64,000 nt of DNA. Source: Rhodospirillales bacterium. Lineage in GTDB: Bacteria; Pseudomonadota; Alphaproteobacteria; Rhodospirillales; Casp-alpha2. Each line of letters opens with the position of its first letter. Position 1 is the stretch's first letter. The DNA is taken from assembly GCA_021775095.1 (NCBI GenBank), contig JAJFII010000083.1, positions 25,677 through 89,676 on the forward strand, written 5' to 3'. Of the stretch, positions 29,037 to 38,350 are shown piece after piece. A model generated the notes under the pieces. That model saw only the letters and a program-made list of their open reading frames with translations. It had not been told where the DNA came from and ran no database searches. The translations under genes were made by a program, and so were the position numbers.

Positions 29037-29972
29037 TCAGCCCGGCAGGGAAATAAATTCTTTGTTGTCGTCCGGCGGCAGGTGGAACGGGCCGTGCTGC
29101 CAATCGGCGGCGGCCCAGGCCTGTTTTGCGGCTTCAATTTTTACCTTCGACGAAGCGACAAAATTCCACCAGATATATCGCGGACCTTCCAGCGCGTCAC
29201 CGCCCAGCAGCATCAACCGCGCACCGCCAGCGCCGGCTTTGACAGTGATGGCATCGCCCGGTCGGAAGACCATCATCTGTTGCGCATCGAAAACATCGCC
29301 GGCGATTTCAATGGATCCTTCTACAACATATAACCCGCGCTCTTCATGGTTTTCCGGCAGGGGCAAAAGGCCGTGGGGGGCGACCAGGGCATCGGCGTAA
29401 AACATGTCCGTAAAGGTGCGGGTTGGGGCCTGTTCGCCCCAGGCATTTCCAATGATCAAACGAACCTGTTTACCTTCGCCTTCCAAATAGGGCAGGGATT
29501 GTTTGTCATGGTGCTCGAACTGGGGATCCATTTCTTCGTGTTTTTCAGGCAGGGCGACCCAGGTTTGGATACCATACAGGCGGCTTGCGGCCTGGCGGGT
29601 TTTGGCACTGGTCCGTTCGGAATGGGTGATTCCCTTGCCGGCGATCATCCAGTTCACGGCACCCGGGTATATCATCTGGTTGGTGCCGAGCGAATCCTGA
29701 TGTTGAAATTCACCTTCATAAAGATAGGTCACCGTCGCCAGGCCAATGTGTGGATGGGGGCGCACGTCGATCCCCTGACCGGTGATAAATTCGGCTGGCC
29801 CGGCCTGGTCAAAAAACACAAAGGGACCGACCATTTTTCGGCGGCGCGACGGCAACGCCCGCCTGACTTCAAAACCGCCGATATCACCAGCTCTGGGAAC
29901 AATTAGGGTTTCGATGGATTCCAAGGCTCCCGTATGGGGGCATTGGGGTTCGATGGCGGGGTTCCAGCTCAT
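29037..29972 (-). CDS. pirin family protein
   Basis: A 311-aa bicupin of the pirin family. Metal ligands align as H73 and H75 (RPHPHIGL), H117 and E119 (GKGITHSER). Some bacterial pirins have quercetinase activity or act as redox-responsive factors. ATG 29972 with AAAGGAA upstream is preferred over 29990. It follows the FMN reductase gene by 45 bp on the same strand, in a redox-related set with DoxX and LysR. Confidence 0.9.
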   Translation of the reverse strand: MSWNPAIEPQCPHTGALESIETLIVPRAGDIGGFEVRRALPSRRRKMVGPFVFFDQAGPAEFITGQGIDVRPHPHIGLATVTYLYEGEFQHQDSLGTNQMIYPGAVNWMIAGKGITHSERTSAKTRQAASRLYGIQTWVALPEKHEEMDPQFEHHDKQSLPYLEGEGKQVRLIIGNAWGEQAPTRTFTDMFYADALVAPHGLLPLPENHEERGLYVVEGSIEIAGDVFDAQQMMVFRPGDAITVKAGAGGARLMLLGGDALEGPRYIWWNFVASSKVKIEAAKQAWAAADWQHGPFHLPPDDNKEFISLPG

Positions 29973-30017
29973 TGAAATTCCTTTCAGCACGGGGTTGATT
30001 GCAGGTCACGGGGCAAT

Positions 30018-30605
30018 TCAAGAAAGTGCCCGGGAGGTCTGGACAAGCTGTTCTACGGAGGATTGCAGCATCTGTTTTTGACGGGCGTCCTTGAGCTGAG
30101 AGCTATCGTCGAAGGCCTCCTTGCCATGGGCGATGGCGGCTTGTTTCGGGACGACGGTCACGCCGATGTTGCCAAGCAACATGCGCAGGGGAACAAGACC
30201 GCGCAGACCGCCAAGGGCACCCGCAGATATTGCCCCGATGGCGGCGACTTTGCCGGCGTAGGCCGATAAGGAGGTCTCGTTTTCCTGGTGCGACCGGGAA
30301 ATCCAATCGAGGGTGTTTTTCAACAACGGCGACAGCGAGCTGTTGTATTCCGGCGACGCGATAAAAAAACTGTCGTGTTCAACAAAAATCTGTTTAAGGC
30401 GTTTGGCATTCTCGGGAAGGCCCTGGGCGGATTCTAAATCACCATCGTAAAGCGGCATTTCAAAATCTTTCAGATCGATCACCGTGGTTTCTGCACCGGC
30501 TTCTTCAGCCATGAGCGCGGCGCAATGGGCAAGTTTTTTGTTCATGGAGTGTTTGCGCGCACTTCCGGCAAAAAATAATATTCGGGGCATTGGCGGTTCT
30601 TTCAT
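30018..30605 (-). CDS. NAD(P)H-dependent FMN reductase
   Basis: A flavodoxin-like reductase of 195 aa. The FMN phosphate loop is FAGSARKHSMNKKLA and the second flavin motif is SPEYNSSLSPLLKNTLDW. These enzymes reduce FMN, quinones or azo compounds. Two starts are possible (30605 or 30590, MPRILFF). The upstream gene is doxX-like, from which it is separated by a bidirectional terminator, so it may have its own promoter or depend on readthrough. Confidence 0.88.
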   Translation of the reverse strand: MKEPPMPRILFFAGSARKHSMNKKLAHCAALMAEEAGAETTVIDLKDFEMPLYDGDLESAQGLPENAKRLKQIFVEHDSFFIASPEYNSSLSPLLKNTLDWISRSHQENETSLSAYAGKVAAIGAISAGALGGLRGLVPLRMLLGNIGVTVVPKQAAIAHGKEAFDDSSQLKDARQKQMLQSSVEQLVQTSRALS

Positions 30606-30620
30606 CGGTTCAAAAAAGGC

Positions 30621-30665
30621 GGATCACTCGGCGGTCAGGCGACCTGAAGGAGTGATCCTTTTTTT
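30621..30665. terminator. bidirectional hairpin terminator
   Basis: GGATCACTC (30621-30629) pairs perfectly with GAGTGATCC (30650-30658); an inner TCAGG/CCTGA stem adds stability. Seven T follow on the plus strand, and on the minus strand the hairpin is followed by GCC and six T. It lies between the DoxX and FMN reductase genes, both on the minus strand. Confidence 0.8.
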
Positions 30666-30695
30666 CAGTGGATTAACGGTTATTGGCGTCCTGGT

Positions 30696-31127
30696 TTATC
30701 CTTTTAGGGGTTGCGGAATAAAGCTGTCAATGAAGGACAGTTTGCCAACTGCGAAGGTGCCGTTGCCTTGCAGGGCGACGCCAACGGCCAGGATGACCAG
30801 TAACAAGGGAAACTCCCAGCCGCCACCTTCGCTGCTGAAGACCCAGGCGTTGCCGGAATGGGCCCACAGCGCGCCAATCAAGATGGGCAGGGAAAGAAGT
30901 GCCGCCAGACGGGTATAAAGACCCAGCAAAATTGCGCTACCACCGGCAATTTCTCCAAACACGGTCAGATAGGCGGTTATCGCCGGCAGGCCGAGACTTT
31001 CAAAATATGCAACCGTTCCCGCCATGGTGAAGACCATAAGCTTTAACAGGCCATGGGCAACGAGGATGGTACCAAATGACAGCCGAATGACCAGCGCGCC
31101 ATAATTTGTAGATTGAACTTGAGACAT
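30696..31127 (-). CDS. DoxX family membrane protein
   Basis: A 143-aa protein with four predicted membrane helices (LVIRLSFGTILVAHGLLKL; ITAYLTVFGEIAGGSAILLGL; ALLSLPILIGALWAH; LLLVILAVGVALQG). DoxX proteins are linked to thiol/quinone redox stress in several bacteria, but the mechanism is not settled. It is the first gene after the LysR divergent region and is probably controlled by it. Confidence 0.87.
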   Translation of the reverse strand: MSQVQSTNYGALVIRLSFGTILVAHGLLKLMVFTMAGTVAYFESLGLPAITAYLTVFGEIAGGSAILLGLYTRLAALLSLPILIGALWAHSGNAWVFSSEGGGWEFPLLLVILAVGVALQGNGTFAVGKLSFIDSFIPQPLKG

Positions 31128-31257
31128 GAGATTTTCCTTTCAAATGATTTTCCTGTTGGTGTCTGACTTAACCATTGCACAGCAACAAAAAATTTATAAT
31201 ATGTTATTATTGAAAAATATTAATTCCATTTAATTGATAATAGAATGGGCCTGGCCA

Positions 31258-32181
31258 ATGGACCCCCTGTCGCGCATCGGAATATTTATAGCTGTTGTGA
31301 AAAACGCCAGTTTCGCCGGCGCGGCGCGGCACCTGGGCATAACAAGTTCAGCCGTCTCCAAACAAATTCAAAACCTCGAGTTTGAATTGCAGGTCAAACT
31401 TCTCAATCGAACCACACGCAATGTAGCGGTGACGGAAGAAGGTGCCGTCTTCTTCGAGCGCGCCGGGCGGGCGCTGGAGGATATAAGGGAAGCAAAAGAA
31501 CATGTTTTTGAGCTCAAGGCGCACCCGCGCGGCCCCCTGAAAATCAGCATCCCCTCCAGTCTGGGGGACAAATATTTGGGTCGCGCCATTGCCGCCTTTG
31601 GCCGGCATTATCCGGAAGTTGAACTGGATGTGAGTTTTGATGATCGATTTGTTGATATTGTCAGTGAAGGATTTGATGTCATCGTCCGCATTGCGGCCCT
31701 CAAGGACACCACCCTGGTCGCGCGAAAACTGGCCTCATGCCCGGTTTCCCTCTGTGCAAGTCCCGCTTATCTGAAAAAACACGGCACCCCAAAAACCCCG
31801 GATGACTTGCGCCATCACAATGTGCTCGCCTATAGCCGAAACCAGGGGCTGCACGAATGGCACTACCGCGCGGTCGATGGTCGGCAGGGACGGGTCGGCC
31901 TCACGGGGAGTTTTAAAAGCGATTCCGGCCAGATGCTCTGTTCCGCCGCCATGGAGGACATGGGTATCGTGTTATTGCCTGTATTTTACGCGGCTGAACA
32001 TCTGGCATCGGGACAGTTAACCGGCCTTTTGACGGATTATGAGACCTGGCCGGTGCGCGATATCCACGCCGTTTTCCCACCCAACCGGTTTGTCTCGACC
32101 CGGTTGCGTTTGTTTATCGATCACCTGGCCTGGGTCTGCAAAGACCTGCCGTGGGAAAAACCGACGCAGCAAACCCCATAA
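31258..32181 (+). CDS. LysR-family transcriptional regulator
   Basis: A 307-aa regulator with N-terminal HTH (FAGAARHLGITSSAVSKQIQNLE) and a substrate-binding domain of the CrgA/DmlR-like group. ATG 31258 is preferred over a TTG at 31234. It is divergent from the doxX-like gene across a very AT-rich 130-bp spacer (31128-31257), the usual place for its operator. Regulation of DoxX, and perhaps the reductase and pirin, in response to electrophiles is a reasonable inference. Confidence 0.88.
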   Translation: MDPLSRIGIFIAVVKNASFAGAARHLGITSSAVSKQIQNLEFELQVKLLNRTTRNVAVTEEGAVFFERAGRALEDIREAKEHVFELKAHPRGPLKISIPSSLGDKYLGRAIAAFGRHYPEVELDVSFDDRFVDIVSEGFDVIVRIAALKDTTLVARKLASCPVSLCASPAYLKKHGTPKTPDDLRHHNVLAYSRNQGLHEWHYRAVDGRQGRVGLTGSFKSDSGQMLCSAAMEDMGIVLLPVFYAAEHLASGQLTGLLTDYETWPVRDIHAVFPPNRFVSTRLRLFIDHLAWVCKDLPWEKPTQQTP

Positions 32182-32212
32182 TACCGACGCGTAGTGATAA
32201 GATCCCATTGCG

Positions 32213-33178
32213 TTAAATATTTGGCGGGTCTGCTGAACAGGGGTTGTCTGTTTGGCTTTGCCCCTTTTGCCATTCCCGATGCAGGGTATAGATACCCGTT
32301 GCAACGATGATCGATGCCCCCACCCATGTCCAAAAATCAGGAAGTTGACCGAAGACAACAAACCCATAAAAAGTTGCCCAAATCAGGATCGAATAATGGA
32401 CCGGTGCGACAACCACCGCATCGGCCTCATCCAAGGCTTTGATCACGAAAATTTCGGCGATGGCGGCGAGAACGGCCATCGCAATCAACAAGATAACTTC
32501 GAGGGCCGTCGTCGGCCACCGCCAGACAAAGGCAAGCGGAACCGTCATAACGGCACTTCCCGCCAACGCCGTATAGGCAACCGTTGTTGTAATGGGGTCG
32601 GTTTTCGCCACAACCCGCGACAGGATTTGACGTAGGGCAAACAACAGGGCGGCCAAAAGCACCAGCAGGACGGCCGGGTGGACAACCCCAAGCCCCGGCC
32701 GGGTAACAATAAGAACCCCGATAAAACCCAGAGCCACGGCCGTCCACCGGCGAATTCCCACAGGTTCGCGCAGCACCGAAGCGCCGATGATGGTAACCAG
32801 AAACGGCGCGACAAAGGTAACCGCAATGGCGTCTACCAGGGGCACAAAGCTGATGGCAAAAACAAACAAAAAAGCAGAGCCCGCTGCCATCGCACCCCGG
32901 GTAATCTGCAGACCCAGGTTGCGGGTACGGAGAATGCCGACACCGCGAACCGCCAGCAATACCACAACACCCAACAACAAGCCAAGATGCCGTGACCAGA
33001 CGATTTGCAGGGGATGCAGGGTTTCCGTCAGAAATTTGGCGATGGTATCAACGGCAGAAAACAAAAACATGCCGCCGGCCATATAGGCAATTCCCAATCT
33101 GTTGTCGGAAATCCGCAGGGAAACCTGAGGTTTCGAAATAACGACGTCTCCAGTATGCCTGATAAAAATAATCGCCAA
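32213..33178 (-). CDS. EamA/DMT family transporter
   Basis: A 321-aa membrane protein with two repeated EamA halves and about ten predicted helices (YMAGGMFLFSAVDTIAKFL; AVALGFIGVLIVTRPG; YSILIWATFYGFVVFGQLPD). Such proteins move metabolites or amino acids, usually outward; the substrate is unknown. It converges on the LysR gene with 31 bp between stops. The N-terminal 25 residues before the first helix are longer than usual, so the start may lie further in. Confidence 0.85.
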   Translation of the reverse strand: MAIIFIRHTGDVVISKPQVSLRISDNRLGIAYMAGGMFLFSAVDTIAKFLTETLHPLQIVWSRHLGLLLGVVVLLAVRGVGILRTRNLGLQITRGAMAAGSAFLFVFAISFVPLVDAIAVTFVAPFLVTIIGASVLREPVGIRRWTAVALGFIGVLIVTRPGLGVVHPAVLLVLLAALLFALRQILSRVVAKTDPITTTVAYTALAGSAVMTVPLAFVWRWPTTALEVILLIAMAVLAAIAEIFVIKALDEADAVVVAPVHYSILIWATFYGFVVFGQLPDFWTWVGASIIVATGIYTLHREWQKGQSQTDNPCSADPPNI

Positions 33179-33329
33179 AAACGAGGATTAGGAATTGGTG
33201 TCGACAGCGCCACGGCGTCCGACGGGCCGGTGACCCTGGTGATTGTACCAAACCGTTTGTAGTGGCGCGATAGCTGTCGCATTACATAGGACCTTACAGG
33301 AAAAGGGGCCAGTTTTTTCTCAGGTATTT

Positions 33330-34409
33330 CTAGTCGGCGATCATTGGTTGAAAAGGTTCTTTCAGGCCGAAACCCTGTGGGCCAAACAAATCAAGGGCCG
33401 CCGGGGATGTCATTATTTCAGGCACACTGACGGCCATAACGCGCACCCGTTGTCCGTACCTGAGAAACTCTGTGGTTATGGGTTCAGCGGTTTCAACGTC
33501 CATAATCGTGATGATGTTGGGGACAATGGCCAGCACTTGTCCATTTTTGCGGGCAATCAGGTTTTCGTTCTGGAACTCGATCATCAGACTGCCCTGGTCG
33601 ACGCCGTCGATGGTCACGCGGCCGACCGTGAAACCGCGTTCGGTCGTCCGTTTGACGTCAACGACTTTTCCGGTGAACAGAATTTTCCCGAGCGAATAAT
33701 GGGTTTCGGGAAGGAAATCGATGATCGCGGCAAACGGGTCTTGGCCCGACTGGCGGGCCAGCTCGACCCGCCTGCCGATTTCCATGGCCAGGGTCAGTGT
33801 ATGTTTAACGGATGTTCTTTTGACCTGTTCGCCGGACATGGGGTATTCGGCAATATAGGCCGCGCCGCCAAAACGGATGGCAATCCCCCGGGCAATCCAT
33901 TCCAGGGACTGGTTTTTAACGGCGTTGACAATGGCGTAATCCCCATGCTCGTTGGCGATCGCCAGCGGTGACCCGGAAACCCCGTGCACGCCAAAGGTTT
34001 CCATATGTATTTCAGGAAAGGCCCGGCCCATTCCGTCGGCGTCAATGACCGGTATTCCGAGCCGCGCCGCAACCCACATGGGGATCGTTGAATTGATACC
34101 ACCAACTTCAATCGGCATGGTGGCAAAGGCTTTTCGATCCAGATGTTTTTCCAGTTCGGCGAATGCCCGAAGCACTTCATCGCCCGACGGCAATTTTTCA
34201 ATCAAAACAGTTGGCGCGCCCATCATCGCCGTTGGGATGACCAGGACATCATCGTCGAGGTCATCCGGGTCAATGATTTCAACTTTCCCGCCTTCTTGCA
34301 AAGCTCGCTTAATCATCAAACCGCCAATATAGGGGTCGCCGCCGCCGCCCGCGCCTAAAAAGGCTGCGCCTCGGCAAAGGTCATCTATCTGATCATAGGC
34401 TAGTTCCAT
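33330..34409 (-). CDS. DUF917 family protein, HyuA partner
   Basis: A 359-aa DUF917 protein. Typical elements are GAAFLGAGGGGDPYIGGLM (near residue 15), PTAMMGAPTVLIEKLP and DADGMGRAFPEIHMETF. The family often sits beside HyuA-like ATPases and may act as a subunit or an amidohydrolase-associated factor; the function is not established. ATG 34409 with AAGAGGA upstream is preferred over 34457, which would overlap HyuA. It follows hyuA by 16 bp and is the last gene of the operon. Confidence 0.87.
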   Translation of the reverse strand: MELAYDQIDDLCRGAAFLGAGGGGDPYIGGLMIKRALQEGGKVEIIDPDDLDDDVLVIPTAMMGAPTVLIEKLPSGDEVLRAFAELEKHLDRKAFATMPIEVGGINSTIPMWVAARLGIPVIDADGMGRAFPEIHMETFGVHGVSGSPLAIANEHGDYAIVNAVKNQSLEWIARGIAIRFGGAAYIAEYPMSGEQVKRTSVKHTLTLAMEIGRRVELARQSGQDPFAAIIDFLPETHYSLGKILFTGKVVDVKRTTERGFTVGRVTIDGVDQGSLMIEFQNENLIARKNGQVLAIVPNIITIMDVETAEPITTEFLRYGQRVRVMAVSVPEIMTSPAALDLFGPQGFGLKEPFQPMIAD

Positions 34410-34425
34410 AAAATCCTCTTGCTGG

Positions 34426-35979
34426 TCATTTAAAGGGCGCAGATATTGCCAAATCACCGACCGCTTTGACCCTCAGTCGCGTCGCATTTCCAGGCAGATA
34501 GGCAATCGGTACTTCTTCGATTTCGACAATATCAATGGTCTCGTGGATCGCGCCGGCAGTTATCGCTTTTTCTATGGCTTCGGCTTTTGCCAACTCCAGG
34601 ACCTCCTCCCGACTGGAGCCTTCGAGCGAGACAATCCGGTCAACTTCCCCCGCGACCTGCGCAATCGCCGCGCCAATGGCGTTGGCGACAGGACCGTATT
34701 TCGGCAGCACGATTTCTGACGCGGTGGTTAAGTCCCAGTCGACCAGGATGGCACCGCCGCCGACGATGACCACGGGCAAAAGTCCCGCTTCGGTTTTCAT
34801 CCGGTCGATCGCCCTATCCAGTTTTAAGCGCATGGTTTCCTGCGCACCTCGCACCGTCGTCGGAGGAAGATGCGCCACCAGTTTGCAATCGCCGATGCCG
34901 GGACGGCCACTTGCAACGGCGATATCCGTTGCCGTTAAGGTGTCGCCGCCAAACACCAATGCCTTTTCCAGCAATTCAAAACCAACGGACTGGGGGCCGA
35001 TGGCGCGGCCTTCGTCTTCTACCAGACTCCCGCCACCGAGCCCGATGGCCAAAATATCCGGCATTCTGAAATTTGTCCGAACCCCACCGACATCGACGAA
35101 AGTCGTCGACTGTCTGGGAAAACCGTTCCGCAACATTCCGATATCCGATGTGGTGCCGCCGATATCAACCACCATGGCGTCCGAAAGGTTGGCCAGCAAC
35201 GCGGCACCCCGCATGGAATTGGTCGGGCCGGAGGCAAAGGTCAAAACCGGGTAACGCCGGATAAAATGTGCCTGCATCAATGTGCCGTCATTTTGGCTGA
35301 TGTAAAAGGGTGCGGTGATCCCAAGTTCTATCAATGCCCGTTCGAAGGAGTTAACAACATGTGCGGCCAGATCGGAAAGGGCGGCATTCAGGATCGTCGA
35401 GTTTTCCCGCTGCAGGAGTCCGACCTGGCCGATTTCATGGGACAGGGAAACCTGCAAATCGGGATTAATCTCGCGCAGGATATTACAGACCGCTTGCTCC
35501 ATGTCATTATTGACCGGAGAAAACACACCGGTTATCGCCGCCGCTTTCAAATTCAGGGATTTTATCTTATGGGCGCAGGCGCGAACTTCGTCTTCGTCCA
35601 GTTCGGAGATTGGCCGCCCGTCAAATTCATACCCGCCTTTAAGCATAAAAATATGACGGCCAACCGCTTGGGATAAATCCCTTGGCCAATCGGTCATGGG
35701 TGGCACACTTGCCGTGGCCGGAAGCCCGAGACGGATGACGGCAACTTCAAGCAGATGTTTTCTTTCAATCACCGCATTCGTGAAATGGGTTGTTCCGATC
35801 ATTACAGAATCAATTTCCGACGCGATAATTTCCGACGTCGCAATGACGCTGGAAATTGCGTGGCGCACCCCGGTGCTGACATCCAATGTGGTTGGCGATT
35901 TGTTCCACGCCCGAACCGTGGTGTCCTGCATGACAACCGCGTCGGTATTTGTGCCGCCAACATCAACTCCAATTCGCAT
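34426..35979 (-). CDS. hydantoinase/oxoprolinase family protein, HyuA type
   Basis: A 517-aa ATP-dependent HyuA-type protein, shorter than full HyuA (about 680 aa). The actin/ASKHA nucleotide-binding elements are visible: MRIGVDVGGTNTDAVVM, TFASGPTNSMRGAALLA and MVVDIGGTTSDIGML. HyuA proteins open cyclic amides such as hydantoins with ATP, usually with HyuB. No HyuB is present here; a DUF917 protein follows instead, a pairing known from other genomes. The racemase and importer upstream support catabolism of a cyclic or amino-acid-derived compound. Confidence 0.87.
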   Translation of the reverse strand: MRIGVDVGGTNTDAVVMQDTTVRAWNKSPTTLDVSTGVRHAISSVIATSEIIASEIDSVMIGTTHFTNAVIERKHLLEVAVIRLGLPATASVPPMTDWPRDLSQAVGRHIFMLKGGYEFDGRPISELDEDEVRACAHKIKSLNLKAAAITGVFSPVNNDMEQAVCNILREINPDLQVSLSHEIGQVGLLQRENSTILNAALSDLAAHVVNSFERALIELGITAPFYISQNDGTLMQAHFIRRYPVLTFASGPTNSMRGAALLANLSDAMVVDIGGTTSDIGMLRNGFPRQSTTFVDVGGVRTNFRMPDILAIGLGGGSLVEDEGRAIGPQSVGFELLEKALVFGGDTLTATDIAVASGRPGIGDCKLVAHLPPTTVRGAQETMRLKLDRAIDRMKTEAGLLPVVIVGGGAILVDWDLTTASEIVLPKYGPVANAIGAAIAQVAGEVDRIVSLEGSSREEVLELAKAEAIEKAITAGAIHETIDIVEIEEVPIAYLPGNATRLRVKAVGDLAISAPFK

Positions 35980-36026
35980 CCATCGTATCCATTCAAATTT
36001 CTATATATTGTGGCAATCCGTGCCAA

Positions 36027-37097
36027 CTAGTCCGGCAGGATAACGCCCGAATCCGGGTGCCAGCCAAACCAGATGTCATCACCGGATTGACGCGTGACAA
36101 GTTCCGGTGTGTTGTGAACTTCAGCAACCAGTACGGCCTCATCAACCTCAATTTCATAACGAATGAGTGCGCCCTGGTAGGTTTCACTTCGAATGCGGCC
36201 CTTGACCGGCGTTGCATCCTGTCCAGCGGTATCACTGAGGATCATATTTTCCGGCCGGATCAGAATAGTTCCCGTGCCCAGATTCTCCGGAGTTTCTGGT
36301 GCGCGCCGCGCCATCAGGTCAACACCGCCGATCCTGACGCCGAGATATCCGTCTTTTTCAGTACCGAGCGGCAATGTAACGGTGTTTGACTCACCAATAA
36401 ACTCACCGACGAACCGGGATTTCGGGACTTCATAAATTTCGCTTGGCGAGCCGATTTGCAAAATGGCCCCTTCGTTCATAACCGCAATGCGATCTGACAT
36501 CGTCAAAGCTTCACCCTGATCATGGGTTACATAAACAGTTGTAATTCCGGTTTGTTGCTGGATGCCTTTGATCCAGTATTTCATTTCTTCGCGCATTTTT
36601 TTATCGAGGGCACTTAACGGTTCATCAAGCAACAGGATTTCTGGCCGGATCACCAACACCCGTGCGAGGGCGACGCGCTGCTGCTGACCGCCGGACAATT
36701 CACGCTGAAAGCGGTTTTCATATCCGCTCAAGCCGACTTGTTCGAGAACGGCTTCGACCTTTTGTTTGATGGCATCGTTGGCCGTTTTACGCATCCGCAA
36801 ACCAAAAGCGATATTCTCAAATACGTTTAAGTGTGGGAAAATCGCATAATTTTGAAAAACAATTCCGATGTTGCGATGTTCGGGCGGCAGGTGGGTCATA
36901 TCCCGGTTGTTGATGATAATGTCGCCGCTTGTCGGTTTCACAAAACCGGCAAGCATGCGAAGCGTCGTTGATTTTCCACAGCCGCTGGGTCCCAGCAGGG
37001 AAAAGAACTCACCCTGCTGGATTTCCAGGTCCAGGATTTTCACCGCCGGAACATCACCATAAAATTTTGAAACCCCGCTCAGGGTAACGTAGGACAT
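36027..37097 (-). CDS. PotA-like ABC importer ATPase
   Basis: A 356-aa ATPase. Walker A GPSGCGKST, Q-loop FQNYAIFPHLNVFENIAFGLRM, signature LSGGQQQRVALARVL and Walker B EILLLDEPLSALD are all intact, followed by a C-terminal TOBE domain. ATG 37097 (AAGGCGGAAATAT upstream) is preferred over 37133. It follows the binding-protein gene, separated by a hairpin, and precedes hyuA by 47 bp. Confidence 0.92.
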   Translation of the reverse strand: MSYVTLSGVSKFYGDVPAVKILDLEIQQGEFFSLLGPSGCGKSTTLRMLAGFVKPTSGDIIINNRDMTHLPPEHRNIGIVFQNYAIFPHLNVFENIAFGLRMRKTANDAIKQKVEAVLEQVGLSGYENRFQRELSGGQQQRVALARVLVIRPEILLLDEPLSALDKKMREEMKYWIKGIQQQTGITTVYVTHDQGEALTMSDRIAVMNEGAILQIGSPSEIYEVPKSRFVGEFIGESNTVTLPLGTEKDGYLGVRIGGVDLMARRAPETPENLGTGTILIRPENMILSDTAGQDATPVKGRIRSETYQGALIRYEIEVDEAVLVAEVHNTPELVTRQSGDDIWFGWHPDSGVILPD

Positions 37098-37122
37098 ATA
37101 TTTCCGCCTTGTGGGAAAAGGT

Positions 37123-37146
37123 GGCGGAGCCACAAAAGACTCCGCC
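37123..37146 (-). terminator. attenuating hairpin after PotD-like gene
   Basis: GGCGGAG and CTCCGCC pair perfectly across a 10-nt loop; on the minus strand the stem is followed by ACCTTTTCC. The short T run suggests partial termination between the binding-protein and ATPase genes. Confidence 0.6.
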
Positions 37147-37166
37147 GGTTGGCAGTGAAGGAGTGG

Positions 37167-38306
37167 TTACAGGCCAAATATTTCGTTCGACCGTTCAACA
37201 ATTTCCGCTTCGTTATCGACAAAGAAATTCCAGTCGGGAATCCAGAAATCTTTTGTCGCATCTGCCGTATTGCGCGCCCCACCCTTTTCCAGCAGCGCAT
37301 TAAACGGTGCCTTGGAATTGGTTGGCCGCATGTAGAAGGTATCGCCGAATTTTTTGAGGAAATCCGGCGACAGGGTTCGGTTCAATAGGGCATAGGCCAA
37401 CTTTTTCTGCATCGGGTTGGAATAGCGGCTTATGGTTTTGGTTTGGGTCAGGATTGCATGGTTGTCCCATTCCCAGACATCAATTGGCTTGCCTTTGTCT
37501 TTCATGCTCAAAGCTTCGCCCTCAAGATGAACGGCTATGGTTGCTTCGCCCCGGTCCAGCAGTTGCAGCATGTTGCCGGTAAACTCGCTTATTTTAAGGG
37601 GCATAGCATCTTCAATGGCCTTGAAGGCGGCTTCCATGTCGTACTGATCTTTGCCGAAGGCTTTCGCGGTCGCCATAAACCAGCAATGGTACAGACCGTT
37701 TGTCGTCACATAGGTGCCGCGTTTGTTGGCATATTGCGCTTCCCAAAAGGATTTGAAGTCGCCCGGTGCCGGTTTGGCAAGGTCCGAACGATAGGCATAA
37801 ACGTAAGGTCCATACCCCCAGGTGACGCCACCGGTATTGCTGGCAAACGCAAAATCCCAACAATCCTTGGCATTGGGGACATTTTCACGCACTTCGTCAG
37901 CCGGCGTGAAAAAGTCTCCGGCTTTTGCCGTTTTCGTCAGTTCGGGCAGGTTCCAGTTACACACATCAAACACCGGGTTTTTGGCACCGTTGGTGACAAA
38001 TTTTGGGAACCAGGGCCACGACGATTCCCAAACGACTTTGCAATTAAAGTCTTTTTCAAATTGCCCGACCATGGCGCCGCGAACGAACTCCTCCCAAAAT
38101 CCACCCCACTCGCCGATATTGATGGTTGCACCGCCAGCGTCAAAAACTTCACCGTTATATACGACTTCTTTTGAAAAGGCGTGATTGATGTTGAACAGGG
38201 TTGGTAGGGCCGCGCCAACCCCTGCCGCCAATCCTGTTTTTATAACCTTCCGGCGCGATAGGCCGGAATGAGTTATCGGCACGCCTGTCTTTTTATCCAT
38301 AGTCAT
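37167..38306 (-). CDS. PotD-like solute-binding protein with Tat-type signal
   Basis: A 379-aa periplasmic binding protein of the spermidine/putrescine (SBP_bac_8) type. The N-terminus has LSRRKVIKTGLAAGVGAALP, matching a twin-arginine signal, so it may be exported folded. Family parts include INIGEWGGFWEEF, GVTWGYGPYVYAYRSD and LGGE-like AVHLEGEALSMKDKG. The compound bound is unknown; linkage to HyuA and a racemase points to a nitrogenous ring compound or amino-acid derivative rather than a polyamine. Confidence 0.88.
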   Translation of the reverse strand: MTMDKKTGVPITHSGLSRRKVIKTGLAAGVGAALPTLFNINHAFSKEVVYNGEVFDAGGATINIGEWGGFWEEFVRGAMVGQFEKDFNCKVVWESSWPWFPKFVTNGAKNPVFDVCNWNLPELTKTAKAGDFFTPADEVRENVPNAKDCWDFAFASNTGGVTWGYGPYVYAYRSDLAKPAPGDFKSFWEAQYANKRGTYVTTNGLYHCWFMATAKAFGKDQYDMEAAFKAIEDAMPLKISEFTGNMLQLLDRGEATIAVHLEGEALSMKDKGKPIDVWEWDNHAILTQTKTISRYSNPMQKKLAYALLNRTLSPDFLKKFGDTFYMRPTNSKAPFNALLEKGGARNTADATKDFWIPDWNFFVDNEAEIVERSNEIFGL

Positions 38307-38350
38307 TACTCCCTGTTGAGTTGGTTAAAGTGGATTGAGTGATCTTGAAA

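Noticed and set aside
37443..38174. 243-codon open frame antisense to the PotD-like gene
   Set aside because: The opposite strand has a clear binding-protein gene with signal peptide; the antisense product has no family features.
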